Origin: Amblyornis subalaris
Taxonomy: Eukaryota > Chordata > Aves > Passeriformes > Ptilonorhynchidae
Assembly (NCBI GenBank): GCA_018881555.1
Contig: JACAXG010000028.1
Location: forward strand, 1,584,006-1,648,005
Length of the DNA: 64,000 bases
Direction of reading: 5' to 3'
Within the stretch, counting starts at the first letter, position 1, and the number at the start of each line of letters is the position of its first letter. Below, piece by piece: positions 34,791 to 46,600 of the stretch. A program made the translations under genes and the position numbers. Under the pieces are notes generated by a model. It worked only from the letters and a program-made list of their open reading frames with translations. It had not been told where the DNA came from and ran no database searches.

Positions 34791-35094
34791 ACCAGCCCTG
34801 CCCCCCCAGGGCTTTGCAGATGAAAGAACTGGGAACTCCCGAAGTTCTGCAATATTCCTGCANGGAGCCATCTGGGAACCTGGCAGCGGCCCCGAGCGGG
34901 GCTGGGAGCTGGGGTGGTTCTGTTATTAAAATGGAATATTTTGGGCTGGGAGGGCAGCAGGAAGAGTCCATGTGATGCCAAGGGAGCTGGGCAGAGACTC
35001 ACGGCCTGCTCCTCAGCGCTGGCCCCACAGTATTTAGGGTCAAGGACGGGGAAGGGATGCTGGGGGTGGCACACTCGGGGCAGCACCCAGGGAT

Positions 35095-35256
35095 GGGGCT
35101 CAGCCTGGAGAAAAGGAGGCTCAGGGGGGACCTCCTGGCTCTGCACAACTCCTGACAGGAGGGGGCAGCCAGGGGGGGTCAGGCTCTGGGAACAGGGAAC
35201 AGGGACAGGAGGAGAGGGAACGGCCTCAAGCTGTGCCAGGGGAGGTTCAGGTTGGA
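35095..35256 (+). repeat. CR1 fragment, left arm of an inverted pair
   Basis: GGGGCTCAGCCTGGAGAAAA, CACAACTCCTGACAGGAGGG and CAAGCTGTGCCAGGGGAGGT in plus orientation, interrupted at 35256 where the sequence turns into a minus-strand copy. Confidence 0.75.
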
Positions 35257-35590
35257 AAAGACCTCCAAGATCCCCAAATCCAACCTTCAACCGATCCCCA
35301 GTGTGTCGCTACCCCAGAGCCCGCACTCAGGTTCTGACCACCTCCAGGCTGTGTCTGCCCTGGGCAGCCTTTTCCAACTTTTAACCACTCCTTCAGTATT
35401 CCCAATATCCCACCTGACCTTCTCCTGGCACAGCCTGAGGTCATTCCCTCTCATCCTGCCCCTGGTTCCCTGGGAGCAGATCCCGAATCCATCCTGGCTG
35501 CCCCCTCCTGTCAGGAGTTGTGCAGAGCCAGAAGGTCCCCCCGGAGCCTCCTTTTCTCCGGGCTGAGCCCCTTTCCCAGCTCCCTCCCGT
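35257..35590 (-). repeat. CR1 fragment, right arm of an inverted pair
   Basis: From AAAAGACCTCCAAGATCC the sequence reads as reversed CR1 through CTTCTCCTGGCACAGCCTGA, CTCCTGTCAGGAGTTGTGCA and GCCTCCTTTTCTCCGGGCTG. Its distal 160 bases are the near reverse complement of 35095-35256. Confidence 0.75.
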
Positions 35591-36490
35591 CCGTGCCGTG
35601 CCAGGAATGTTCAGTCCCCACTCCCAGACTGTTTCCAGGGAGAGCCAGGCACCAGGCACAGCCTTGCCCTCAGCAGAATATTAAATTGTTTGGCTNAGGG
35701 CGCTGGGAGAGCCCTGCCAGGGCAGGAGGGGGTGGGAATGNTCCTTCCCAAATCTGCTGAGAGTGGATTTCTCCACAAACCACACACAGAGAGCAACCGA
35801 AGCAATTAATTAATTAGAAATGTAAGTAATTAATTTATTAGGAGGGACTCGGGACCCTCTTTGTGCTCCAAGGTGTGCACGGACCCAGCACAGGCTGTGC
35901 TGCCCCAGCCAAGGCTGGCACATCCCTGCCCTGGATTAACTGAGGACATTCCCACTCCAGNCTTCAGGGACATCACCCAAATCCCCAATTTTCCGATGAG
36001 ATTTCAGTTTTGGTGCAGGCACTTCCTTGGGGCTCTGCTCGTTCCTGCTGGGCAGCCCCAGCTCTGCAGCCAGAGCTGTTTGCTGAAACAACCCTGGGAT
36101 GAGGCAGCTCCAGGTGCCCCTGTCCTGCTCCAAAGGATCCTTTTCCATGTTTAATGAGCTCTGTTCCTCAGTTTTACCTGGAGCAAAGCTCACCAGGCTC
36201 AGGGAGGTGTTTCCCACCAGCCCTGCCCAAAGGGAAGTGCAGAGCTCCAGGGAAGTCCTTTCTCATCCATAAAAGATTAAATCCTTGTCTCTAGGATCTA
36301 TAGGGCTGCTCTAAACCCCACAAGGGGATCAATAAGGGAGCTGTGCTGTTTGCTGACAGGAAAGCAGCACTTCCCACATTTTCCAGGCTGGAAGGGGTGA
36401 CAAAGCACCTGCCCTCAACCTCTTCCCTTTCCCTCTTTGGGGTCCTGGAATGGGGGATTTGAGGAGACTCACCCTGGTCCAGTCCAATCC
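35591..36490. other. Intergenic region, no gene seen
   Basis: Unique sequence with no splice-bounded coding frame and no repeat I recognise. Confidence 0.4.
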
Positions 36491-36494
36491 AAAG

Positions 36495-37022
36495 CCAAAA
36501 AAAAAAAAAAAAAAAGGCCAAAATCCAAACCTAAAAAAAAAACAAACCCAAAACCAAAAAACCCAGCCCCCAAAGAAAAATCTCAATCCCTCTAAAAATC
36601 CCAATCCCCTAAAACCCCAACCTTCCTAAAAACTCCTAACCCCCAAACCCCTCAAATTCTTAAAACCCCAATCCTCCAAAACCCAACTTCCCAAAAAACC
36701 CTAAAAAACCCTCAACTCCAAAAAACCCTAAATGCCCTCAACTCCAAAAAAACCCAACCCCCTCAACTTCCTAGAAAACCCTAAACCCCCAAAAACCCTT
36801 AACTCCAAAAAAACCCAACCCCCTCAAAAAAAAACCACCAAAGCAAAAAGACCCCAAAACTAAAAACCCCAACCACAAAAAACCAACCCCCCAGAAAACA
36901 GGACCGAAAAAAAAACCCCAAACCAAAACTCAAAAGAAAAAATCCCAAAGCCAAAAAACCCCATCCCAAACCAAATCCCAACCCCCAAAACCCCACCCCA
37001 AACCCAGCAAACGAACAAAAAA
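36495..37022. repeat. A/C-rich low-complexity tract with CCCTAAA/CCCCAAAA motifs
   Basis: The plus strand is almost only A and C, with recurring AACCCTAAA, CCCCAAAAA and AACTCCAAAAAACCC words and an 18-A run at 36499. It resembles degenerate telomere-like or processed A/C repeats. It ends about 40 bases before the putative poly(A) signal of the next gene. Confidence 0.75.
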
Positions 37023-37060
37023 ACCCCAAACTGCCAAGGTAACAAACAGAACTTGTGCAT

Positions 37061-37066
37061 TTTAAT
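37061..37066 (-). terminator. Tentative polyadenylation signal for the uncharacterised minus-strand gene
   Basis: TTTAAT on plus (ATTAAA on minus), about 585 bases past the tentative stop at 37649 and followed on the minus strand by G/T-rich sequence. Confidence 0.3.
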
Positions 37067-37648
37067 GAAAAGGTACAAACTGCCATCCCGGTGCACTTTT
37101 AGTAGAAAACTCGGGATAACAAACGCCACCAAACCCTTGGAACGTGCGAAGTGCAGCTGCTCACACATTAAGGTTTGTTTCCCTGCCCAAGAGTGCACAG
37201 GGATCCCAGTGGGGCCGAGAGCCCGATCCAGGCTCCAAACGTTCCTCCAGCCCCACGGGGCAGAGGGACCCCAAATTCCCAGCACAATGAGGATTTGGGA
37301 TGTGCACGGAGCCACCAGCACCAGCCNTAAAGCCCAGCCTGAACTCTGGGTTATTCCCAAATAAACCAAGCTCCTGCCCGCCCCAGGCCTCCCTCCCTGG
37401 GNGGTTTGAAGCAAACCAAGGTCAGTTTTACCTCCCACGCTCCAAAGTGGTTCCTGGTTTAGAACCAAACCCTAAATCAGAGGTGTGCAANCGGCACCTA
37501 ACCCCAAACAGCTGCAGAGGGAGTCGGAATTCCCTGTTTTCCCTCTCAGCGGTTTCCTCCTGCGTGGTTCGTGTCCCAACACAGGGAAAAAAACTCTTTG
37601 GTGCTTCCTGCTCCATCCCTGCCTTCATCAGGATCAGCTTTTTCCAAC

Positions 37649-40600
37649 TTAAACCAGCTGCCTCCTCCAACAACTCCTTAATATGTGGAACTGCAAGAAA
37701 TTCCCAAACCATGGCTCTGTCCCCACTCCAAACCCAGGTTTCAACTGACTGCTCCTGGAGGCGACAACCAAACGAAAACCAAGGAACTCTGGGAAGAGAT
37801 GGCTCAGCCTGAGACCAACTGGAAAATATCCCTGAGGATTGAGCCCGAGCTACAGCTCTTCAAAAATACTTATGAACTTGGAAACTTCGTGGTGCACTGT
37901 AGTGCCCAGGGGGAGCTGCTTCAATCCCTGGGAAAAGAAAAGCACAGTTAATTCCCTCCAGGAATTCTCACGCTGTTGTAATAANCGGCATATTTGATAC
38001 AGGAAATATAAAATTATACACTTCCATATCTAATTGATAAGGGGGATCATTGTCANTGATCTGCTTTGCTGGCAAATCCTAGAAATGCTGGGATACTCAC
38101 TGAGTCACGGAAGAAGGTGCAGAGATGCTTCGCCCAGGGACACCTGAAACAGAGAGAAATTCCCAATAATTCCCCCCCAGGGACACACTTGGACCGAGGT
38201 GCAGCCACTCCTGGGTTTGCATGACTCAAAAACTCCACANAAATCCAACAATTCACTTTCAGTTCCAAAGAAAAGGTGAAAATAATTTAGGAAAATAATA
38301 CAAAGACCAGGAGAAAGAGGATTTAATCAAGATTCTCTTGGATCCCTGCTGGAGGGTAACAAACAAAACCAAAAGGACAACTCATGGAATTGTAAGTGTT
38401 AAATGCAGTGTAGCTCACCCAAAAATGAGGGAAATGAGGATGGCACATCCATGATTTCACTCGGGAGAGGTGCCAAGAGGGGAATTCTCTGCTGCCATCA
38501 GCGCCAAAGTGCCAGAGAAGCAAATTCCCTGCTCCCCAACCACAAAGTCAATTAATTTTACAACTGTTCTATCAATACATTGAAATTCATCACTCTAAAG
38601 CTTCCCTGCAGAGCNCAGGAGAGCCAGGATCCCACGGACAGGGATTTCAGTGGTTTATTATCGTTTATAAGCCAAATAAAGCACTCAGAGTTCTGACAAA
38701 GTCTGATTTCCTCACCCATGGAAGCTCTGGGCTGCTGCAGAGCCAAGGGGGGCTCCTTCTAAAAGGATCAATGTATTCCCAAGGCATCAAACACATTACC
38801 AAATCTTTCCTTTCTGCTGAGGCTTTGCTCCCCCACCACCACATGATGATATTCCTTCCAAGTTTAAGACATCTCTACACCCACNGCAGCTTTGCAGACA
38901 CACAAAAATAGCATTTGGAGCTATTTTCCCTAAATAAACCTTTGTGCAGTGTTATCCCCAGGAACTGCTTTGCTTTAAGCCCCAGTTAAAGGATTTTTGG
39001 TGCTGGTGGTGACAGTGCTGTTCAAAAACTCAGCATTTCATGACTGCCAGGGCTTGCCAAGAGCTGCCAAAGTGTCTTCCAGAACACTGGGCACTAGGAA
39101 GTTGCACCAGGTAACACGGAGTAATTCCAAACCTACCCCAACCNCTGACATTTGGTGCCTTTCCCACTGCTAAAACCACAGAAGAATCAAACCAGGAATG
39201 AACTGTGAGTGCATGAAGAGAAAACTCCCCCCAGAGGGGCAACAAGCAGGGTTTTCCACGTGGCTCTGAGGAATTCCCACACTTACAGGTGCAGGTTCTC
39301 TGCAATGATGGTCAGGGAGAAGAGGCCAATGGATTGCATCCTCTTGTGTCTGCAGGTCAGGAACAGGCACAGGAATTCCCCCACGTACTGGGGGCCCAGG
39401 CTTTGCCACCTGAGCAGCAGAAAAGCAGGAAAACAATCAGCTCCGGGGATAACTCGGCTCAGCTCTGCATCCCTGGCTGCTTCCCAAGGGCTCGGGGGTC
39501 TCCCTGCGCCGCGGGGCNGCTCCCGCATTCCCAGGGGCAGGCTGTGGGAGCAGGGCTCGCTCACACTGTCAGCATGGTGGCTTTCTCCCGGCTCAGATCC
39601 CTCAGGAGCAGGTTCACAGTGCCGTGCAGGATGTGCTCCCGGCAGGAAAGGCGGTCCAGCAGCAGCCTCAGAGCCCAGAAGTTTTTCTAAGAGAAAACAC
39701 AATCCGTGATTTCACCTCAGTGCCCATCGCTCCTTTTAAAAAAAAGTAAACAAAGCTGAAACAAGTTNAATCTAAACCCTCCAAGATGGGGTTACAGGGA
39801 TTTTAATTATTTGCTTTAATGCCTCAGGACAGAAATCAACTTCCAGGGCTCACCCCAAAAGCCAGAANGATCTCCAAGAAGGAAGTCAGGTAGGGAAGGT
39901 CACAGTAGAGCATCTGCTGCACTGCCTGCACTGCCAGGAGCAGAGAAGCCTCGTTGTGCAGCTACAGGAGGAAACAAATTNCATATTTAATATCTCCAAG
40001 CCCATTTCCCTCAGTTTATACACTGCAACCACTCAAAGCAGCACTGAGTTATTCCAGCTCAGTCAGAGGGGCTGCAGGTCACACGACACATCCACAAGAA
40101 CCTTAGCAAGAGATAAAAAGGGGAAAATGGAACNGGGACTTTATTCCTGCAGCATTTATTTCTGCTGCTCTCAAAGTGCTCATAATCCATGAAATCTCAC
40201 AGAGTCACAGGAGCAAAAACAGGGAATGAAAGGGAAAAAAATCCAGCTCAGGAGGCTCATATTTGGAGANTAAGCTAGAATTCCTCAAAAGAACTAAAAA
40301 AAAAAAAAAGAACATGGCAGTCCTTAGATGACTGCACTAAATATTGAATATTTTGCCTGCCACCTTCAAACATGTTCCACATACTTGAAACCTTAATTTG
40401 NAAGGAATTTAGAAATTCTGGGCTATTCTGAGTTTTGACACAAGCAGTGCCAAGCCTCAAAGGACAGTGTCCCGTTTGAACCAAACCCTGGGAGAAATTC
40501 TGACACAATCAATCATTCCCAGCCCTCCTACTTTATAAATCCCTGAATTTGGGCAGTGATAAGGACTTGTCCTGGATTGAAGATGCGTCAGAGCAGAACA

Positions 40601-43600
40601 AACCTTTAGAGCTCTCACCTTCAGATCCGCCCCAGAGTTTAGGCTGTGCTAATCTTAAGCTGATTCCCCCCTAAAAACTTTCCAGCCTCCTTTTAAAAGC
40701 TTTTCTTAACCCCATGTTTTTCACTCCTGCTGTATTTTAAGCACAAAAAATGCTAAGTTCCCCTGTTGCCCTCACTCACCTGAGGAGAGAAAAGAGAAGA
40801 TGGCAGAGAGACATTCACCTTGGCCTTCAGATCCTCCAGAAGGCCACCACTAGCAGCCAGCACCCTCTGCAAGGGGANAGAGGGACAAGGATGTCAGGCA
40901 CCCCCAAAACAACCCCAAACTGTGCCAAACATGGAGGGTTGATGTTATTTTTCCAGCATTTTTACAGAGGATGGTGCCTGTTCAACATTAGACTCAAGGG
41001 AAGTTGAGGCTCTACAGCACCAACCCAACCCTATCAAATNAACTCATTTTTGTAGGGTTTGGGTCGGAATGGAGCTTCAAGATCATCCCATTCCACCCCC
41101 TGCCATGGGCAGGGACACCTCCCACCATCCCAGGCTGCTCCAAGCCCTGTCCAACCTGGCCTTGGACACTTCCAGGGATGGGGCAGCCACAGCTTCTCTC
41201 GGAATTCTATTCCNGGGCCNCCCNACCCTCNCAGGGAANAATTCCTTCCCAATATCCCAACCTAACCCTGCCCTCTGGCAGAGGGAAGCCATTCCCCCTT
41301 CTCCAGGCCCTTTATTATCTGATCCATCTCAACACTCACGGATCCAGAACCAGTGCCAGGCATTGAGCTGGGAGCAGAATTAGCCTTTACAGCTGCCCTT
41401 AACNTTCCTGAATTCCAGTATTTTCCAGAGTGTTACACTCGGATGGGGCACTGGACATTTACCCTTGGCATTCAGGAGGAGGAGCCAATTCCCACANCCA
41501 ATGGAATCTTGTCCAAACCCAAGCCAAGACATTCTCCCACCTCCCAGCACTGTCTCTTGTTACCTCTTGGAAGGNAAGTGGGGGCTCTTCCAGGGATAAG
41601 GGAAGCAGGTGCCCGTTTTTTTCCAGGGAATTGCTACTGCTNAAAATCATGATGAAGGAACTCCAACACTTGGTCTGCAAAACAACAGAACATTTGCTTT
41701 ACACAGTGAAACCCGTTCAGAGGGGTCAAGGATTCAGAGAGAAAAGGGGTCAGAATAAATCCTTGCACTGGAGAAGAGGGAATTCTGGAATAACTCACGT
41801 TCCTGTAGAGGGAGGCGTTGCTGTAGAGCAGTTTGAGTGCCTGTTTAATTAGCACACCATTCCTCAGGGGAGAGCCTGCAGGAGTTCAAAGCACAACAAT
41901 CAAAACCAGATCTTCCATACCCCCAATAAGTCCACAGCAGAACACAAACAAGATATTCATTTAATTAGGTGTTTCTGCAGAAACCTGACAGAGCCAAACA
42001 GCTCTTTATTTTTGGTAGAATAGATAAATATCAACCACAAAACACAATTCTGGAAAGCTGCAAAGAACTGGACACAATCCAGACTGAGCCAGGTGGTCCC
42101 AAAGGGAGTTTGTTGTGTGCATCACACCTCAGTGGGACACTGAGGCATCTCACACTTCCAAGAATTCTGCCAGAACGACTCCAAACTGAATCTCTCATCG
42201 CACAGCACAGATGATCACAGCTACCAGAGGCTGAATTAATTAATGACTCAGATGATGGAATATTTTCCATCAGGAAGTTTTCACCTCAAGGTCAAGGCTG
42301 AAACACCACAATGCCAAGTCACACCCTGACAATGGGAATGCTGGGAGGGAATGCAGACTTCAGATTTTAATACTTTCGAGTATTTGGCTTCAGCCAAGTG
42401 TGTCTGAGTGAAGAAATTCATGCCCCAATACAAAGTCCTCCTCCCTGCCTGGTGTTTCCATAGAACCACAGAATGGTTTGGATTGGGAAGGACCTTAAAA
42501 TCATCCTGCCATGGGCAGGGACACCTTCCACTATCCCAGGGTGCTCCCAACCCCGTCCAACCCGGCCTGGGACACTTCCAGGGATGAGGCAGCCACAGCT
42601 TCTCTGGGAATCCGTGCCAGGGCCTCCCCACCCTCCCCCAATCCACAGCTGGGCTCAGAGTCCCTCAGAGTGTCACCCATGGGAATGACAATTAAAGGCT
42701 GTCACGAAGCTCCCAGCGGATGCAAGGAAGAAATGCCACTTGCCAGCTGTGACCCAGGGGCCAGGCTCCAGCATGTCATTCCCAGCGGGAACGCTGCCTG
42801 TCCTGAATATCTTGAGGTAGACCTTGAACTGGCAGGGTGTGATCCTGCAGGCAGTGCAGCAGGCCAGGCTGTTCACGGGGAACAGCAGGGAATGGGCAGC
42901 ATCCAGGAAATCCCCGGTTTTGCACAGGTAGAACGGGATCATATCCCGGAGGTCTCGGAGCCTGGCAAGAGCAGACGGAGATTTGGGTCTCGTTAGGATG
43001 AGGTTTTTTTAGAGTTTGTAGGGATAGATCTGATGGTGCTTGAGCAGGAGTGGGGAGGGGGAAGGAGGGAGGAGGAGGAGGAGGAGGAGGAGGAAAGGAG
43101 AGGAGGAAAAGAGAGGAAAGGGAGAAATGGAGGGAGAAGGAAGGGGGGAAATGGAAGGAAGAGAGAGAGAAAAGCAGGGGGAGGAAGAGGGAAAAGGAGG
43201 GGGAGGAAGAGAGGGAAAAAAAGCCATTTACCTTCTGCTTTCCCCACATTTCACAGCTCTCAGGTAACGAACAACTTCCTTATAGCTGGGGAGAAAAAAG
43301 AGGGAGAGAAGGAAGGGGAAGTGCAAAGCTGTAACAGATCAATTAAATATTTCCTACAATTAACGAAGCAAAGCAGGATCTCCCCACACAAAAGGCATTG
43401 CACAGCAGGACAGAAATACAACTGGCAGCAAGAGACAGCTGGAAATAAATTCCAAGGAGTTATTCCCAGATTATCTCAACTCTGGCAAAATAAAACCAGA
43501 GGCTGCCTTTCATTTTCATTCTTTAAATTAAAATTTTTAATTTAAATTTAATTTAAATTAAATTAAAATTCTTTAAATTAAAGTGCCCTGGATTCTTTTG

Positions 43601-46600
43601 AATATTGGATTTCTTAAGTGCAGACCTCTGCACACCCAGAACACACTTTTCTGGCTGCCTTCCACTGGTCAGCTTTGAGGAACAGGAATTGTTTCAAAAA
43701 CCAACATCCANAACCTGCAGGGTTTATGGAAACACAGGAATGTTCCACTTCAATATTCATTTTCTGGTCCTGAAGCTTTCAAAGGGCTTTGAGGAACTTC
43801 AAAAAGCTCCTGGTCTTGTTGATAAGAAAAAATTTTGATAAGAAAAAAAAAAAAATAAAAAAGAAATTTAAAAAAAAAAAAAAATCTTTCTTTTGTGTTT
43901 CCCCATTATATCAAAGTGCAGAGGTTTGGGAAACAGCCCAAAATAGAAGAGTTGAGTTCCTAAAAAGAAAAATCCAAACCAGTCTCACCTCTTTCTGTCC
44001 AGCAGCTTCTCCACTCGAGCCTCCACGACAGGGAGTGCTTCCCACAGGAATATTTTCCTGCCTTTCTGCCTCCTATGCCCAGTGGTGTTCTGGCCTTTCA
44101 GAACTGTGGTCAGTAACACGTGGTCCCAGGGCACAACATTCAAGCTGGAAGCACAAAAATAAAGTCATTTTTAGCTGTGTTTTGATTGTACATCACAATT
44201 TATTTCCTTTAAGGATCGTGAGGATTGATTAATAAAACATTTNGGGGTTTAGAGCTGAATTTTGGGGAAAAGAAAATAAAATTTCAGGAGAACAGCTCAG
44301 TCACAGCATCAAACAGCAGCAAATACTGAAATATTCCTCTAAAATGCTCCCATTTTTATTATNAGGGGAAGAACATTCCATAGGCAACTGGAGCAAAATA
44401 TACTCAGAGGACAAAGAGCCCAAGAACTCACCTATTTGAGAAGGCAAAACAGTGACCAGGAAGGCAGATGGCCTGAAAAAACTGAACAAACTTTTCATAG
44501 AGAGTTTTTGGAAAGTCACACAACACCAGCATCCTCTGAAGGCGAGTCGTGATCCTGTGAGTGGAAAAGAAAAGAAATTTAAAAAGGGTATTTTAAAATT
44601 AGGCAAGTTCCTAATAAGTTGTGGGGTTTTTAATTACATGGGAAACTACTGAAGTTTGGGGATTTTTTCTGTGGTTAAATGTCAGTTTCGATCTGTATTT
44701 AAATATCTGCTTTAAGTTTTGCAGTGAATAATATTATTAGTATTTTGCTGTTATTTTAAAAACTAATAAAAACAAGGTTCTGTGGGTTTTAAGCTTTAAA
44801 ACAAGGATTTCCAAGGAATATGCACAGGGAACACTTCAAACTATGCTGGACCTGAAAATCCACCTGAGCTCCTGCTCCTGGAAACATTTTTGTATTAACT
44901 GCTAAGTGCAGATAACAGAGAAAAATTTACTCTTTAAAATTTCGGGAGGGAGGTAAAAAAATCCTTCCCCTGTTCCTTCAAACTTAGAAATTAAAAAATT
45001 CAAGAAGAGTCATTTAAAATGGAAGTGGCTGAAGGATTTAGGTTGTACTTGTAGTTGCAGAGAAGGTGAGCATCTAGAACTGGGTTTGAAAGAAGTTAAT
45101 TCCTCACTCATTAACCTTCTGTGCAAGAGAATTTGGGGTGAAAGGTGAGAGATAAAGCTAAAATGGGAACCGAATTATGCCAAGAGAGCTGGATGTCCTC
45201 ATTCTCCAGCCTCTGGGGGAACTTTCCCATGTTCCATCCCAGAGGAAACCTCCCAGGCTGCTGCTGTGACCTCTGCCAGACCCCATTTCCTCTTTGGTTT
45301 AACAACCACAACCTGCTCTGGCCTCCCAGGACACCCCACGTGCCTCTGAACACAACATTTGTCACCTGAAATGCATTTTGAAGACAAACAGAAAAGTTTG
45401 CAGCCAGCAAAGAAACAAATCTCACCTTTGGAACAGAAATGGGACAGCAATCTTTAGGGAATCAGTGTGGCCAAGGCTCTTCCAGGTTCTAAGAGGGGAA
45501 AAAACGGCACTGATTAATGCCTGGCTTCTTTTCCTGCCTNTTCCCCTTCTCTGTACTCAACTCTTTAAGAAAACACTTTTCCTTAAGAAGTCTTGGAAGC
45601 TGGCACGCTGACAAAAATGACTGCAAACAGATAAAACAAGNGCAAAACACTGCAAATTCCCAGCGCTTTCAGCAGTGGGGAAGGAAAGACCTTCCCAAAT
45701 AATAAAGGAATTGCAGAGGAGCTGCTGTTTCTGGCCTGTCACACCAATCTCACCTTTGCTGTCTTGTCTTCTACAAAAAGCCTTGATTTTAAACCCCAAA
45801 ATATTCAGGGTTGGCAAAGCAAAGCTCTGCAATGCTCACAGGAATGAAGGATGGCCCAGACACCAGAATAACCTCCCAGCTCCTATCTGTAATTCCTTCC
45901 CCTGGCTGCAGATCATCTCCTTCCCTCATTACTCATATTCCCACTTAATTTCTTCCTCTCACAGTAAAGCTTTAAAGCCCCCCAGTACCTCCTGTACCCA
46001 ATCCCACTCCTCCCTCACTGGGCTCATCCTCCTCTCGCTGTGCTGCAGCCAGGGCTGGCATTTTGACACTTTCCCCACCCTTAACGAACAAACTCAGGAT
46101 TCTCTCACTAATTCCTGAGGAAATCAGGAAAATCCCACCCACTGTGTGGCCCCAGGTACTTACAGAGCAGGGTCTTTGTGCACTGCAAGCTCTTTAGCTG
46201 CTCCCAGGAGCATGACAGCAGCAGCTTTAGGGCTTTCCTGCTCTGCCTGATTTAAAAATCTTGTTACGAGCTCGTAAACACCAGAATACCTGAGAAAGTC
46301 AAGTGGCCCATAAGATCAAGGCTGTGCAACAATGGATCTCCTAAACAAGTGGCAATTGTGACCATGCTACAGCTTGAGAGCAATCAAGAGCCTGCCTTGC
46401 CTTCGAAGGATCTACCACGTGGGGAATACTTGGAGTATTTTAAAGGCTTGTTGAATCAGTTAAAAGGTGAACCCCAGAAAAAAGCAATTAGTAAANATCA
46501 CAGGAATCCCAGAATGGTTTAGGTTGGAAGGGGCCTTAAAGCTCATCCAGTTCCAACCCAACACCTCCCGCTATCCCAGGCTGCTCCAAGCCCTGTCCAG

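Noticed and set aside
34565..35290. Minus-strand open frame with repeated GLGLHPQHSPGTTS-like units
   Set aside because: Translation of the 81-82 bp minisatellite and a CR1 fragment; no splice sites or other coding evidence.
37428..37712. Alternative frame for the last exon of the uncharacterised gene
   Set aside because: It would give a longer tail, but the upstream exon ends in phase 0, which selects the short 13-residue ending. Kept as a possibility only if another exon intervenes.
43040..43267. E/G/R-rich open frames on plus and S/P-rich frames on minus
   Set aside because: Translation of the GA-rich purine tract in an intron.
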